This document shows positions 23,729-35,524 of a stretch of DNA of 64,000 nucleotides, in pieces. The position numbers and the translations under genes are program-made. The notes beneath the pieces are model-generated. The model was not told where the DNA came from and made no database searches. It saw nothing but the letters and a program-made list of their open reading frames with translations. Source of the DNA: Annulohypoxylon bovei var. microspora (Eukaryota; Ascomycota; Sordariomycetes; Xylariales; Hypoxylaceae); contig MU405279.1 of NCBI GenBank assembly GCA_022836615.1, forward strand, positions 143,243-207,242. Reading direction: 5' to 3'. Position 1 is the stretch's first letter. Each line of letters begins with the position of its first letter.

Positions 23729-25357
23729 TCTTGTCTGTATTATTCAATATTCTTATCACATTTAAGTTTCGATGGTATAATAGAGATGCATGTACTGAGA
23801 TGATTCTGAATGAAAGTGTCATGAAAGAATTATTCACACTAATATTGATGAACCGATAGTGTCTTCTAGGTTGTGAAACTGTAAGCTTGATGAAATTATT
23901 CGTATAAAGCCTTTTCAGCTGACTGCCCAGGTGTTATAATCAGATCAGCCCTAAGTTCACTGCCCATAGTTTTATAAGGCCGCCTAGTCTGGGGTACTGG
24001 GACTTTGCGGAAGAGGCCGAAGAAACATGTGTTGCCATGGTGTAAAACTTGGCCCTTCGTATTCGATCACTAGACATTAATATAAAGCTGAAAAAGGGAC
24101 TTGAACAATGACTAGGTACTAGATAGGTATTGTACGAACTAGTATTGTTTACTAATCAACTTCCACTGAATGGACGATATACTCTCGCCGAACAAGAAAA
24201 AAGAGCCGCATTGAAGTAGCCTTTTTAGTGGTCTTTCTTGTTTTAGTAGTAGCTCATGATTGTTCTTGGACTACCATACAATTTCGAATTGATGACCGTG
24301 ATGACTCATAGGCGCTGGGTCCAAATCCAATGATGCCCAGGACAATTAGGACAATTGTGATCGTTTATACCTTATTATATACCAGGTAGATAAATGATAT
24401 GAAATGACGTGTCAACAATTTGACGATAATAACATATTAAAAGTAAATCTAGGTAAGAGGGCAAGTATAAGAGATAAGCACATTAGCACACATCCTATCA
24501 AGACTTGCTAGTGAGCGAGCGAATGCTGACTTGGAGCCTTCAGCTCTTGATGGCCGAATTATATCGACAACATTGTGGCATTATTCTATAAGAAGGATGA
24601 GTTATTATTTGTTTTCGACGTGTGGCAACTTTGAATACCTGTAAGTCATAAGACTAGGACACGTTACTCTGGCCAGATCCCGAATTAACTAACCTATAGC
24701 GATATCAAGCCTTCAGCCGCTCATCTCGGGCTTACCTAATTAAAGATCTGACCTTGATATGTAGCGAACGAAGAGCTTCGAACCCCACCTTAGCTGCTTA
24801 GGTAGGTAGCTCAGCTCCTAACCCTAACGCTTACTAGACCTAGCCCTAGTCCGTAAGGCTTGACACCTCTATGTACACTCTTGCTCATGGGAGTCGGACC
24901 CCGGAAAATAGAGAGACATTGGGCGGTAGCGAATGAATATAATATTATCGAGCCTAACTCACAGGTGACACGTATTTGCTGCCAGGAACCTGCATAAAGT
25001 GACTCAAACCAGACTCGATAAACGCGGAGAGGGACGTCCAATATTTAGCCGCAGGGATGACTCGTGAAAGAATCCTGCGAGAAGGTCCGGCTCTCCTTAA
25101 CCGGAGCCCGGGCTGTAAGCTTACTTTTTGTGATTCAGATGCATCGTCGCGCCTAGTCAATATTAAAATTAGGAGAACGCCAATCACTCAGTAAGTGTAC
25201 AAATATCAATATGCTATATTCCATAGGTAAGACCTATCGCGTAATCTGACGCGAGGGTAGGGGTATCTCAGGTAAAAGGGTGCGAGGCCCAATAGGCGTG
25301 GCGCTCATTCTTAGCCGGCCGCCCATATTATAGACGTGTCTGCTTTCATTAAGAGAA
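23729..25357. other. Intergenic, no gene recognised
   Basis: About 1.6 kb of mixed, mostly AT-rich sequence. Small frames at 24811, 24954 and 25234 on the minus strand do not resemble proteins. A short TAGGTAGGTAG tract lies near 24800. Confidence 0.4.
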
Positions 25358-26753
25358 TCATGACTTCTCATCCCCGCCGATGTTGGACACAAAGTCGGAT
25401 ATCGCCTCAAAATATCCCTCTTCCAGTACGCTCGAGTTGTGATCGCCACCAGGTAAGGGCTTCCAGATTTTGGTGGGTGTAGTAGCTATTTCGTATAGTC
25501 TTCTCATGTGAGCGGGTCTAAGACAGATGACGTTAGTCAACGAATCAGCTGAGCTCTCCAACTGAGACATGCCAAGCTCGCGGCGTAGCGATTCGATATC
25601 AGGGAACAAGATTTAATCCGCGCTCAAAAGAGAGCTCATGTTTTGTGGATGGTTGTCTTAAATCATCATATGATCGATTTCTTAGATAAATGGTGGAGTG
25701 TAGATAAAGTTAACTTACGGGACAATCTCATCTTGGAGGCCACTTAGGAATAATATTGGAACCTCGGTAATGGATGGTAGTATAGATTCGCTTGGCCAAA
25801 CTTGATGACATAGCAAAGTCAAATACTTGGCTGGCGGGATGACGGACGGAATTAGGGCTCGCATGGAGAGAAACGTGTTCTCAAGGATTAAGCCGACGAC
25901 GTCTCCCCTATGCTGGTTTTTGGATACTAGCTTAATGCTGACGGCCCCTCCTAGACTCTGCCCGTAGACGACAAGCTTATGACTACTGGTCTCTGCTCGA
26001 TTTCGTAGGTATTCGAGGGCAGTCTGGGCATCGCGCATCAGACCCTTCTCGTCCGGTTCGCCAGTTGATAAGCCGTAGCCCCGATATTCGAGCATGAAGA
26101 CGTTACAGCCGATGTAATTGATAAGCATGCGAGCTATTGGTAGTCGATGACCAATGTTGCCGGCATTTCCATGGAACATCAAAATAGTACAATTTGAGTT
26201 CTTCCCACCCCTCGGACCACGGATATAGAATGCCGATAGCTTCTCGCCATCATTGGTAGGTATAACTAGCTCTTCGAAATCTTTAATCCCAAATTGCGAA
26301 GGTCGAGGTACATTAGTTCGAGCATTCGGGGGCATGTGAGATGGGTAGATCAACGCTCTATAACGTAGGGTTAGGGTGGTTAGCTTCCTATATCAGATGA
26401 TAGATTGTATTGGAGGGTGGTCTAAAGGGGCAGAAAGGGGTGTGGCTTCGATTACTTTTGCTTGAAATATAATAGGGTGGTTAAGACGGCGGCAACACCC
26501 TGGGTTACGATGGTTAGCTCAGCTGTAGCTCGGCATTGTCTTGCAATGGCAACTTGTGTGTGTCGACGTGCCCGGGCAAAGATCGAAGAGGTGGACGAAG
26601 AAGCTGAGGCTGAAGTCTGGAAGGATGATGAGCGAAAAGGCATACCGTGGAAGCCAGAGCTGGCAAACGCATGTAAGCGGCCACGGTGCTGAGGAGAGAT
26701 ATTATCTGCTCCGGATAGCTTGAATGTGACGATGAAGCTCCTGAAGGAGACAT
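25358..26753 (-). CDS. BEM46/ABHD13-type alpha/beta hydrolase
   Basis: Four exons: 26753-26646, 26499-26456, 26357-25719 and 25517-25358, giving 316 residues. The N terminus has a membrane anchor (GVAAVLTTLLYFKQK) followed by ALIYPSHMPPNARTNVPRPS, the hallmark of the Bem46 family. The core shows FHGNAGNIGHRLPIA (oxyanion region), EYRGYGLSTGEP, the nucleophile elbow YGQSLGGAVS (GQSLGG Ser), the acid region LFLSGLQDEIVPP and the catalytic His in PLPGGDHNSS. The 44-nt second exon and the joins at 26456/26357 and 25719/25517 are set by the family sequence. The last intron (25518-25718, 201 nt) is long for this genome. Family knowledge: Bem46 proteins are ER or plasma-membrane associated and linked to polarity and ascospore germination in fungi. 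Confidence 0.93.
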
Positions 26754-29023
26754 GGCCTAACCAAGCAATCCCAGCTGGTAAAGAAGAAAGAGAAGGAGAG
26801 AGTAAGAAAAAATTATGCGGTAACCAGATACATGAAACACACGAAAAAGGAGGACCTTAGGAGGCTTGCATGCGTCGAGTGGAGCTATGAAGTCTTGACT
26901 TTCGGTGGTCGGTGGCAGGGTGGATGTTGGACGCGGTTGATTGGGATTGGGATAGGATTGGATTGGATTGGATTGGGGTTGATGAATCCTCGGTCCAGGG
27001 GTTTTAGTTGACATTGAGAAAGGGAAAGCCCGAACGACATCCGATGAGCCACAGTTGATGGATACAGGTCACAGACAAGCAACTACCTACCTGAACACCT
27101 ACTAACTGTTTCCTGTCTAGACTGTTGAGCTGTTAAGGCTTTGAGTTTGTTACTAAGATAACCGAAAATGGTTACTACTACCTGGGCAGTTTGAGACTTC
27201 CCGACAGCTTGTTACGGCCTGCATAACTGGCTTAAATGTACATACATAGGTACCTTATGTAGGTACTTACCTACTACTTAGTTAAATCCTTTCCAATCGC
27301 CTTTATTACATGTAGGATTATAATTATTCTCGTGTAAAGGAGTATTGTATAATTACCTACCTAGTTGCCCTTTAAGTCAAATAGATTATTTCCAAGATTT
27401 TAACATCCCCCCCCTTGGTTATCAATGGTTCAATATTGCCTTGTTTCACTTTGGGGCTGAATATTACCTACTATACTAGGTAGGTAGGTACCTATGTACA
27501 TACACCTTCGGCTTCGTATCACCAGACTGAGCGCTCACAAAACAGAAACATTGAGTTTCGAGGTTAGCGGGTCTGTTTTGGATTGAAATAGAAAACGCTA
27601 AGCCTCTTGTTAAAGTCTATAGTCGTCTTATTCCAACTATCTTCGGATACATACCTATGTAGGTAGCTTGTCTGGCACGTAATTCACATTTATGCCTTCA
27701 TTATCATAACGGCATGAACGCTGGTTATTCTGGCAGTCTGGTGAACAGCCTACTACCTAGGAATAGATCACCGTTTAAGGATTAATACTAGGGGCATGGA
27801 TTGAAGTCACCTACCCCATTCGTATCGTTTCATGCACAGCGAAGGCGATCATCGTAGATTCTACTCCGTAAAGGGTTGTATATTTTCTAGAAGAATCATG
27901 CCTGGATATCGGACGAACGAATCAGCTGTTCAGTGCTGACGACGGAATCGTCTAGGGGTACGAAGCTGGACAGGAAGGCTAGAGTTGGCAGAGTTGGGTA
28001 GCTGCAACTGAGCTAAACTCGTACTAGCTTGCTAGCGTCCGTTGCCAGTTGCCAGTTGCCAGTTGCCAATTATCCGTTGCCCCTCGAAAACAAACTTTTC
28101 ACATCCCAATTGCAAGTGCAAGCGCTCCCCATTGAGGATTCGCGCATAACGCAGCGGCGCCCAACGCGAAAAACTTCTAAGGTCCAATGCACCTAATTTG
28201 AAAAAATTTATCTCTGCAAGATCTGCAATCGCCAATTGTCCAGTTACAAAACAGAGCCATTGAGCTAACTAACATTCTTTTCAAACCCGACCTACTTTAC
28301 TTGAATTAAATTCAATTTAGAATACCTCAAATTCTATTCCTGATCAACTCCGCCTTCAATTCCTTGGTTCCTCCTCGGCCTATAACGATTCAGCCCGCAA
28401 CAAGCACCCCAGATAAAATCGTTCTCTGTTCTAATAATAAAGAGTGCCCTGACTTCGGAAACCAACGAACGCTTGGATCTGCCCCTGTTTTGCACTTTGG
28501 CGCCTGGGACGTAAGGCCTTGCGTCTACCAGGTCTACCTATCTCTAATCTTTATCTTCATCCGGTACCGCTGAAGAGGGTCATTTCCTGGATTGTCCGAT
28601 TATACTTCGTACGACAAACAGGTTCTTATGACGACGCATTTATGCTCAGTCTTATCACGAACTGCCCAGAAGCCCTTCATTCCAGAGAGTTTGTGGCCCC
28701 TTGGGAAGGAGAAAACTAGTAATCCTACCATACCATCCAGGAACGCCTGTCTATCATTACTATATTGTATCCATCTTGGGAATTCTAGGCTATCTTTTCC
28801 GTCCTATCAGCTTTGATCCCCTTTCCCGACTTCGCCTGTTGAGGGCTAGAAGACTGCACTGCCATCTGCCATCTGCAGCCCCTAAGGAAAGACAAAAACA
28901 GAAAAAACAACAATTTCTCGGTCGACCACTCACAGCTAGAGACACGCAAGAAATTTGTACAGCTGCGCGCCAATCAGCTTGTAGCATACCCGACAGCACA
29001 TCACATTTAGACCACTCAGAAAC
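26754..29023. other. Long intergenic region with short tandem repeats
   Basis: About 2.3 kb between the divergent BEM46-like and LYAR-like genes. It contains a GGATT-rich tandem tract (about 26938-26978), TAGGTAGGTAGGTACC near 27477-27492 and four exact copies of GTTGCCA at 28041-28068. No ORF shows protein-like content. The last few hundred bases form the promoter of the zinc-finger gene. Confidence 0.45.
28041..28068. repeat. Tandem repeat, 7-bp unit GTTGCCA x4
   Basis: Four perfect head-to-tail copies of GTTGCCA, followed by an imperfect outlier GTTGCC at 28076-28081. It lies about 950 bp upstream of the LYAR-like gene. No function is evident. Confidence 0.85.
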
Positions 29024-30924
29024 ATGGTCTCCTTCTCGTGTGAGGTAATATCACCAATTCCATAATTTAAACCCCAAGCGTGCCTGACATCACGGCCCTC
29101 TCTACCCATCACGCCCAACCCTCCATCTTCTGGTATCCATCCGTTTCGAGCAACACACGACACTTCGCGTTGCGGTACCCCCTTAAAGATCCCTCGCGCC
29201 ATCCCAGCGATCGCCGTACTAGCATACGCACCCATAACGCAATCCAATACACCAACTTAGCATTGACCATCCATCATCCTTCACACCACCCACACCCTTC
29301 ATACCACCCCTGTTTATATCTACCCCATAATATTGGAACGTATTGGAACGTATTGCCTCCTGATCTCTCTCACCCCTCTGCCCCTCCAACCAGATAAAAC
29401 ACACGCCCCCTGAAACCCAATTGCATTCTCCGTATCTTTCTTCGCATCTCTTTAACAACAAGCCAAACAAGCCACTTGCATTATATTCTTATCATCTAAC
29501 TTTGATCTTTTCTCCCCACAGGCTTGCGGTGACGTTTTAACCAAGAAGAAACTCGACCCACATAGAAATCGTTGCCGCGGCGCTACTTTCACCTGCATTG
29601 ATTGCATGGTCCACTTCTACGGCACTGACTATCGCGCGCATAATGTAGGTCGCAAGTCTATCGAGTCGATAAGACGACAACATCTAACATATATTATTAG
29701 AGTTGTATGACAGAAGCACAGAAATATCAGGGCGCACTCTACAAACCGAAGAGACAGAAATCCAACGGCTTCGAACCCTCTGGCAGGTCCGAAACAATGG
29801 CTCATAACGCATATGTTGAGGATGTGACGGAGGAATTCGAAGATTACCGACAGTATCAGGTATACGAAAACGATGGAAACATAGAGGCAAACCTGCCTCC
29901 AGAGGCGCCTACTCCCCCGCCAGCCGTCATTGATGACCCGAATGTGAACGTTTTCGACTTTTTGATTGACCAGACTCCTAATGTGTCCAACGTCAACCTG
30001 CAATATTATAACAACATGGCTGAAGCCAGTGGTGGTGGCGGCGGCGGTGGCGGCCGCCAGCTGGTGCGATTCGACCAAGGTCTAGAAGATAACTACATAG
30101 ACCCAACAGGATACATGGTCGACGACGAAGCGATGGCTCAGTATGGACCCGACGGTGTACCAGCTATTGAGTATCAAACACCAGCACCTAAGACCCATCG
30201 GAGAAAGTCGAAGGATAGTGAGCGTGAGGTAAAGAAAGATAAGAAGCGCAAGCGACTCCATATTGAAACGTCTGGACCGCTGGCACTCACAACGCAACTT
30301 GGAGATGAGGTCATGACCGACGCGCCGCCCGTCCTGCATTCGGGCTTAACTGGAGGTCTTAATCGTCTCATGCGTCCATCTCAGTTTCCTCCATCGCCGG
30401 ATTATTCCGGAGGTGACGGCGGAGAAAATTCACCCGCAAGCCCCATCAAGAAGACGAAGCATTCCAAATCTCACAAGACTAAGCCTAGTCGGACGGAAAC
30501 TTTAAGTGGAGGTCTCAAGGCCTTCATGTCGGGAACATCCAAGTCAAAGATATCTAAAAAGCGGAAGCACTCATCAGATAAAGATAAAAAGGATAAGAAG
30601 ACTCGGCGTCATTCAAGTTCCGACAAGGTTCCGAAGTTGATCGAGTACCGACCAAAATCCAAATCGGGAGACGAGAAAGAAGGAGAATCCGGTCAGATGA
30701 TTCTTTACAAGCCGAGATCCGATGTTTTCCTGAGCTTGTGCAACAAAGGACCCGAAAGCGAACGGGGTTGCAGCGTAAACAAGGCTCTGAAGAGATACCA
30801 TCGTGAACGATCCGACTCCGGTACTAGCTTGGGTAAGTCTGTGGAGGAGAAGGAACTCTGGCGGTCGTTACGGATGCGACGTAATGAACGGGGAGAGATC
30901 GTTTTGTTCTCGATCGAGCCCTGA
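29024..30924 (+). CDS. LYAR-type C2HC zinc-finger nucleolar protein
   Basis: Exons 29024-29044, 29522-29644 and 29701-30924, giving 455 residues. The start MVSFSCE is split from ACGDVLTKKKLDPHRNRC by a 477-nt intron, much longer than others here; its acceptor is CCCCACAG. The zinc-finger pair follows: C-x2-C near residues 6-9, H20/C24 and CIDCMVHFYGTDYRAHNSC, matching the zf-LYAR family. After the finger the protein reads MTEAQKYQGALYKPKRQ. The remainder is disordered, with an eight-Gly run near residue 156, Lys-rich patches and Ser/Lys/Asp repeats. Family knowledge: LYAR proteins are nucleolar, bind nucleic acid and act in rRNA processing or transcription. The finger is absent from the single large ORF (29707) and appears only after splicing. 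Confidence 0.9.
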
Positions 30925-31583
30925 ACCCACCGGTTGGTCTTAAAAGGGAGACAGTGACGGCGTTTTAGTACGGATGTGGATGCTTTTTGGGAACTAATGG
31001 ATGTGATACCTGAGCGTGGAATGCTTGAACAAGGTGGATGGCGGATGGCGGACGGCGGATGGCGGAACGGTTTAGGACATGTGCTAGTATGCCGCATCAA
31101 AACAATTTTGCTTCTGAGCTGGCCTTGAAGCCTCATCATAGAGGAAGTCTCATCGACGTCGCAAAGTTGGCGGGGGAGATTTACCGGCTTGTTTTACCAC
31201 CTGTACACATTTTTCTTGAATGTCCTTCAAATGTTTCAAATGTTACGCTTAGGGCAGTGCAGATAATGTGGAGGATAGGGAGGCTGAAGCTATTAGAGAG
31301 AGTTCTCGATCGCGTTTAGAGCGTTGTCGTCTTCCATATTATGGATGTTATTAAATGTGTTCTTTCTCATAATGCTAATATCGTGATGCTTGCTTGCTAC
31401 CTAGGTATTCTGCCTTCGTAATACGTATAATATGGATGTAAATATGTATAGTAATTGCCCCGCCCCCTTTTCGATTAAAGTGATCAACTCACACCCCAGA
31501 CTGCCAGTGGTCTCGTCTTTCTTTACTAAGCCAGCTCCGCCGCACCAGCTGCCGCTGTTACGTATATAGTATCAAACCCTCCC
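30925..31583. other. Convergent 3' flanks of the LYAR-like gene and PEX10
   Basis: About 660 bp with no gene. A 7-bp tandem repeat (GGATGGC x3 plus one GGACGGC) lies at 31036-31066, probably in the LYAR-like 3' UTR. Confidence 0.45.
31036..31066. repeat. Tandem repeat, 7-bp unit GGATGGC x4
   Basis: Four head-to-tail units, the third with one substitution (GGACGGC), followed by GGA. It lies 112 bp after the stop codon of the LYAR-like gene. Confidence 0.8.
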
Positions 31584-32828
31584 CTAGACAGCGCGCAGCG
31601 GCAGTATGTGCTGGACTAGGGCCTCGCGGCGGCACAGCGGGCACTCGGGCTTCTCGCGCACCCAGTCGCCGATGCAGGTCCAGCAGAAGACATGGCCGCA
31701 CTGGGTGGCCGCCGGGTCCTTCAGCTCCTCCAGGCACAGCGTGCACTTGCGCTGCTGGCCCCCCTTGATCCACCGCATGCTCTGCATCTCGGCCAGGTCG
31801 TACCGCGGCCTGTCGACGGTGCCGGGCGTGTGCGTCGCGGCCAGCACGTCGATCCGGGTCGTGGGCGTGGAGGCCCCGGCCGGGAGCAGGGTGTTGTTCG
31901 AGGCGTACGCGTTCTCGTTCAGGGACACGGTCAGCGCCCCGGCGGCGGGAGTCCGCGGGCGGTCGGAGGTCGGGGTCGGGGGCGAGAGGGAGCCGGAGGG
32001 GGCGAGCGAAGATAACGTCGACCGTATATGCAGGTACCCCTGGACGGCCATCTGCACGACCAGCAGCACGCCTAGGACCTCGTAGCCGGCGCGGTCGGAC
32101 GACTCGCCTATCTTCTGGGTGAAGATGTAGCGCAGCCCGACGACCCGCTTCGCCAGCTCGTAGTACGACCCGCTGAAGTAGAACAGCGCCAGGCTGGCGG
32201 CGTGCACGGGCGCCTCCGAGGTCATCGACGTCAGGTTCGCGAGCACGTACGCCTGCAGCTTGTGCGACCACGTCCGCCGCGCCTTCACGTGGGCCGGCGC
32301 GTCTTCGGGAGAGGAGGAGGAGCCCGGGGCGAGCCCGAGGTTCGCCTGCAGGCGCGCGCGTATCCGCGCCCGGATCTTGGGGAGAAGACGGGACACGCCG
32401 TAGGGTGCGAGGATGCTCCCCGCGATGTAGGCCGCTCGCTTCGAGATCGCGGGCAGGGCCCCGGTGGCGGCTTCGACTTGCACGAGCCCGCAGTACTCCT
32501 CCCCGAGAGTGCGGTTGCCGAGGAGGGTTGTGAGGCACAGGTACAGCAGGTCGGCCAGCGTGCGCGACTCCGAGGCCCAGGCGTGCGCCGACCGGGCGCC
32601 GAGGAGGTGCCGGTGCAGGTCCGCGACCTGGTGCGTCAGGAGCCCCTGGAAGTACGCGTCTTTCTGGTGCGCGCGGATTATGTCGGGGGCGAAGGCGAAG
32701 GGGTATGGGGAGGATGAGGGTGAGGTTGGGAGTGAGGTCGAGGTCGAGGTTGAAAGTGCCGAGGTTGAGGAGGGTGAGGCGGTCGAGGATGTGAGAGAGG
32801 ATGTCGGAGACGGTGGATCGGTCGCCAT
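31584..32828 (-). CDS. PEX10: Peroxisomal E3 ubiquitin ligase PEX10
   Basis: Single exon, 414 residues, near the usual fungal PEX10 length. A Ser/Thr-rich N terminus (about 45 residues) precedes the conserved PEX region: DIIRAHQKDAYFQG, LGEEYCGLVQVE and SLALFYFSGSYYELAKRVVG, which includes membrane-embedded helices. The C terminus carries a C3HC4 RING at about residues 362-399: CTLC, CGHVFCWTC and CPLC with correct spacing. Family knowledge: with PEX2 and PEX12 it forms the RING complex that ubiquitinates the recycling import receptor PEX5. The gene is strongly GC-biased, so a 326-codon shadow frame is also open; the RING frame is the real one. It is divergent from ERD1. Confidence 0.96.
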   Translation of the reverse strand: MATDPPSPTSSLTSSTASPSSTSALSTSTSTSLPTSPSSSPYPFAFAPDIIRAHQKDAYFQGLLTHQVADLHRHLLGARSAHAWASESRTLADLLYLCLTTLLGNRTLGEEYCGLVQVEAATGALPAISKRAAYIAGSILAPYGVSRLLPKIRARIRARLQANLGLAPGSSSSPEDAPAHVKARRTWSHKLQAYVLANLTSMTSEAPVHAASLALFYFSGSYYELAKRVVGLRYIFTQKIGESSDRAGYEVLGVLLVVQMAVQGYLHIRSTLSSLAPSGSLSPPTPTSDRPRTPAAGALTVSLNENAYASNNTLLPAGASTPTTRIDVLAATHTPGTVDRPRYDLAEMQSMRWIKGGQQRKCTLCLEELKDPAATQCGHVFCWTCIGDWVREKPECPLCRREALVQHILPLRAV

Positions 32829-33370
32829 TGTTGCTTTGGATTGGCTACTATGATGGTTGTATTCGAACTTGCATGTCAGTCGGTTTAGTTATTGATTAGT
32901 CTAAAGATTTAGATATCTCATTGTATGAGTTGGATTGCTATAAGTGAGGGAGTAGTTGGAAGTTGAAGTTTTGGAGGTGAAGCTTCATTGTGTGGATATC
33001 GATGCCACTGCAGCTGCTGGACCTCGGCGGTTGAGTCAGCCGTGATTGACTTCCACTAAACCAACGGCTAGGGGTTGCGGCCGCTTATAAAGACGCTAGC
33101 GCATCAGGGATTCGCGGTACGTAGCCTCGCCAAGGTGACGTCGCCAATCTGCTCAATTTCATTAAAATTATTATCTGGCAATTACGAATATCTGAATATC
33201 TAAATATCCTTTTTTTATACTTCACAACTCGAAAGAATTATTCTACAATTCCTCTCCGGCACTTGTCTGATACCACCGTTTTGTGGTCTACTCTAGATAT
33301 TCCTATACAAAGGAGGAGTTTGGTGAACAGGTCTCGATGCTAGATATACGGACACAGATTTCCCAGGGCC
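32829..33370. promoter_or_regulatory. Shared divergent promoter of PEX10 and ERD1
   Basis: 542 bp between two start codons on opposite strands; no ORF. Composition turns AT-rich around 33160-33230. A NotI-like GCGGCCGC lies near 33076. Promoter role by position. Confidence 0.5.
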
Positions 33371-34690
33371 ATGGACGGTGATCCTGCAGTCGAGTCGGAG
33401 CTCGACTCCTTCAGCTTGACATTTCCCTTGCCGTACCGCGTGGCCTTCATTATTGTGCTAGGTTCGTCGTCCTACCTTGCTGACCAGTCATAGATCGAAT
33501 TGAGACTTACTCCTTTTCTTCCATCTGCAACAGCCATCTGGGCATGGGGCATTAACCTGCACTACCTCTACCTCATCGGCATCGATGTGCCTTCTCTGAT
33601 CAGGTATCCGGGTCGGCCCTCGCCTCACCACCCGACGCACCACCTGTCCACGTACCGACTAGCTACCGTTCTCTCCTCGATATTCGCATTCGCCCTGTTC
33701 GTCTTCTGGGTCTTCACACACCGCAACCCCGATCTGGTGCTCGCCTGGGACTGGCTCCCCCTGGTGTATCTCGTCGTACTGCTCGGAATCCTCGTCTTCT
33801 CACCGTTCTTCAAGTCGCTGTCGCACAGCGGGCGCGCGCGCCTCCGGTCGACCCTCAAGCGCATCAGCATCGGCGGGCTCGCCGAGACCAAGGACGGCCG
33901 GTTCGGCGACATCCTGCTCTCCGATGTGCTGACGAGCTACGCGAAAGTCCTAGCCGATTTATACGTGGCGCTATGCATGTTCTTCCGCAGCGAGGGCGGC
34001 GGCGCGACGGCACGCCCGGACCGGAACTGCGGCGGCACCGTCATCGTGCCGCTCGTCATGGCGCTGCCCTCGCTGATCCGGCTGCGCCAGTGCCTCATCG
34101 AGTACGCGCGCGTGCGCCGCGGCCGCACGACCGAGGCCACGGGCTGGGGCGGCCAGCACCTGGCCAACGCGCTGAAGTACGCCACCGCCTTCCCCGTCAT
34201 CGTCTTCAGCGCGCTGCAGCGCAACTCCTCCGGCGGCCAGCCACCGCCCGCCCACTACTACCGCGCGTGGATCGCCGCCTGCGCCGTCAACTCGCTGTAC
34301 AGCTTCTACTGGGACGTGGCGAAGGACTGGGATCTCTTATTGTTCGACGGCCAGGCGCGCTCCGCGCCCGACCTCAAGGCCTTCGGCCTGCGCCGCCGCC
34401 TGCACGTCGGCCCGCCCGCCCTGTACTACGCCGTCGTCGCCATGGACCTGTTCCTGCGCTGCACCTGGAGCCTGAAGCTGAGCCCGCACCTCGGCCGCAT
34501 CGCCGACTGGGAGGGCTCCATCTTCGTCATCGAGCTGCTCGAGGTCTTCCGCCGCTGGGTCTGGATCTTCTTCCGCGTCGAGACCGAGTGGATCCGGAAC
34601 ACGCCCAACGGTTTAGATGTCGACGACATCCTGCTCCCCGACTACCACAATCACAATATCCAGGGCCCCAAGTACGAGGACGACGACTAG
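33371..34690 (+). CDS. ERD1: EXS-domain membrane protein ERD1
   Basis: Exons 33371-33461 and 33534-34690 give 415 residues. The first exon (MDGDPAVESELDSFSL) reaches into the first membrane span; splicing at VLA/IWAWGINLHYL restores it. Several hydrophobic spans follow, and the C-terminal EXS domain shows ADLYVALCMFFRS, IVPLVMALPSLIRLRQCLIE, HLANALKYATAFPV, SLYSFYWDVAKDWDLLLF and VFRRWVWIFFRVETEW. Family knowledge: yeast Erd1 is a Golgi protein needed to retain HDEL-type luminal ER proteins and for Golgi glycosyltransferase recycling and phosphate recovery. This window also encodes an HDEL protein (PDI) and a GT15 mannosyltransferase. The second exon is very GC-rich. Confidence 0.92.
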
Positions 34691-35524
34691 AAGCTGCGGC
34701 TCGGTTGAGAGCGCTCTGTTCTGTTCTATCCTGTTCTGTTACCCTGAGGTTTTAAAAGGGGGGAGGGACTGGTTACCAGGGTGAAGCAAGGGAGACGTGG
34801 AGACGGCACACTTCACGCTGCGGGGGACGAGGATAGAGCAGGTTGGTGTATGTCTGTTCTATGTATAGGAATCTACGTGTTGGCGTCGTGGTTGCATTGC
34901 AGGCGTTTGTTGCTAGAATAGGTACGGCTATGGAGGTATGAGGTTGATTGCAGCCTCCCAAATATACAGTATATAGCGTTGGGCGTTGGGATATACCAAC
35001 TACGCATCTAATCATTGAAACGTACCACATATACATGTTCTTGAATGCCAAACGTAAACGTCGGCAAGACTTCCAGAAATGTTACAGTGATATACATGTA
35101 CCTTAATACAGTAACTATAACATAAACTAGAATCACGAAGTTCTATTCCAGCTAGGCATTGCACATTAGGTGTATTTTTTAGGCAATGTTCCTCCGCTGG
35201 AATACTTCAACTATAAGCACGCCTCGTCTTGCAACGCTTGACTGGAATATTCTTTCTTTCTTTCTGTTCCAATCGGTCGTATGCGCACGTGCGATCATGC
35301 GAGATCCCCTATATCTATGAAGCAGCCGTTCCGTGGTATCCAGTTCCTCCGGTCCCCGTTTCCCATGCGATGGTGTTATATAAATACAAGTACGCCAGCA
35401 GCACCGCGAGCACCTAGGGCTATGCTCTTCCTGTTTTTATGTCCAATGCGAGAAGAATCCAGCGGAAATTGGCCAGGAGGTAATGACAATAGATATAAAC
35501 AACCAAAATGCCGATTACCTTATG
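34691..35524. other. Convergent 3' flanks, no gene
   Basis: 834 bp between the stop codons of ERD1 and the mannosyltransferase. Small frames at 34773, 35229 and 35281 have no protein-like features. Confidence 0.45.

Noticed and set aside
31558..32538. 326-codon minus-strand ORF
   Set aside because: Shadow frame of PEX10 caused by high GC3; Arg/Ala/Pro-rich translation without motifs.
33973..34755. 260-codon plus-strand ORF
   Set aside because: Shadow frame of ERD1 exon 2; the EXS-domain frame is the real one.
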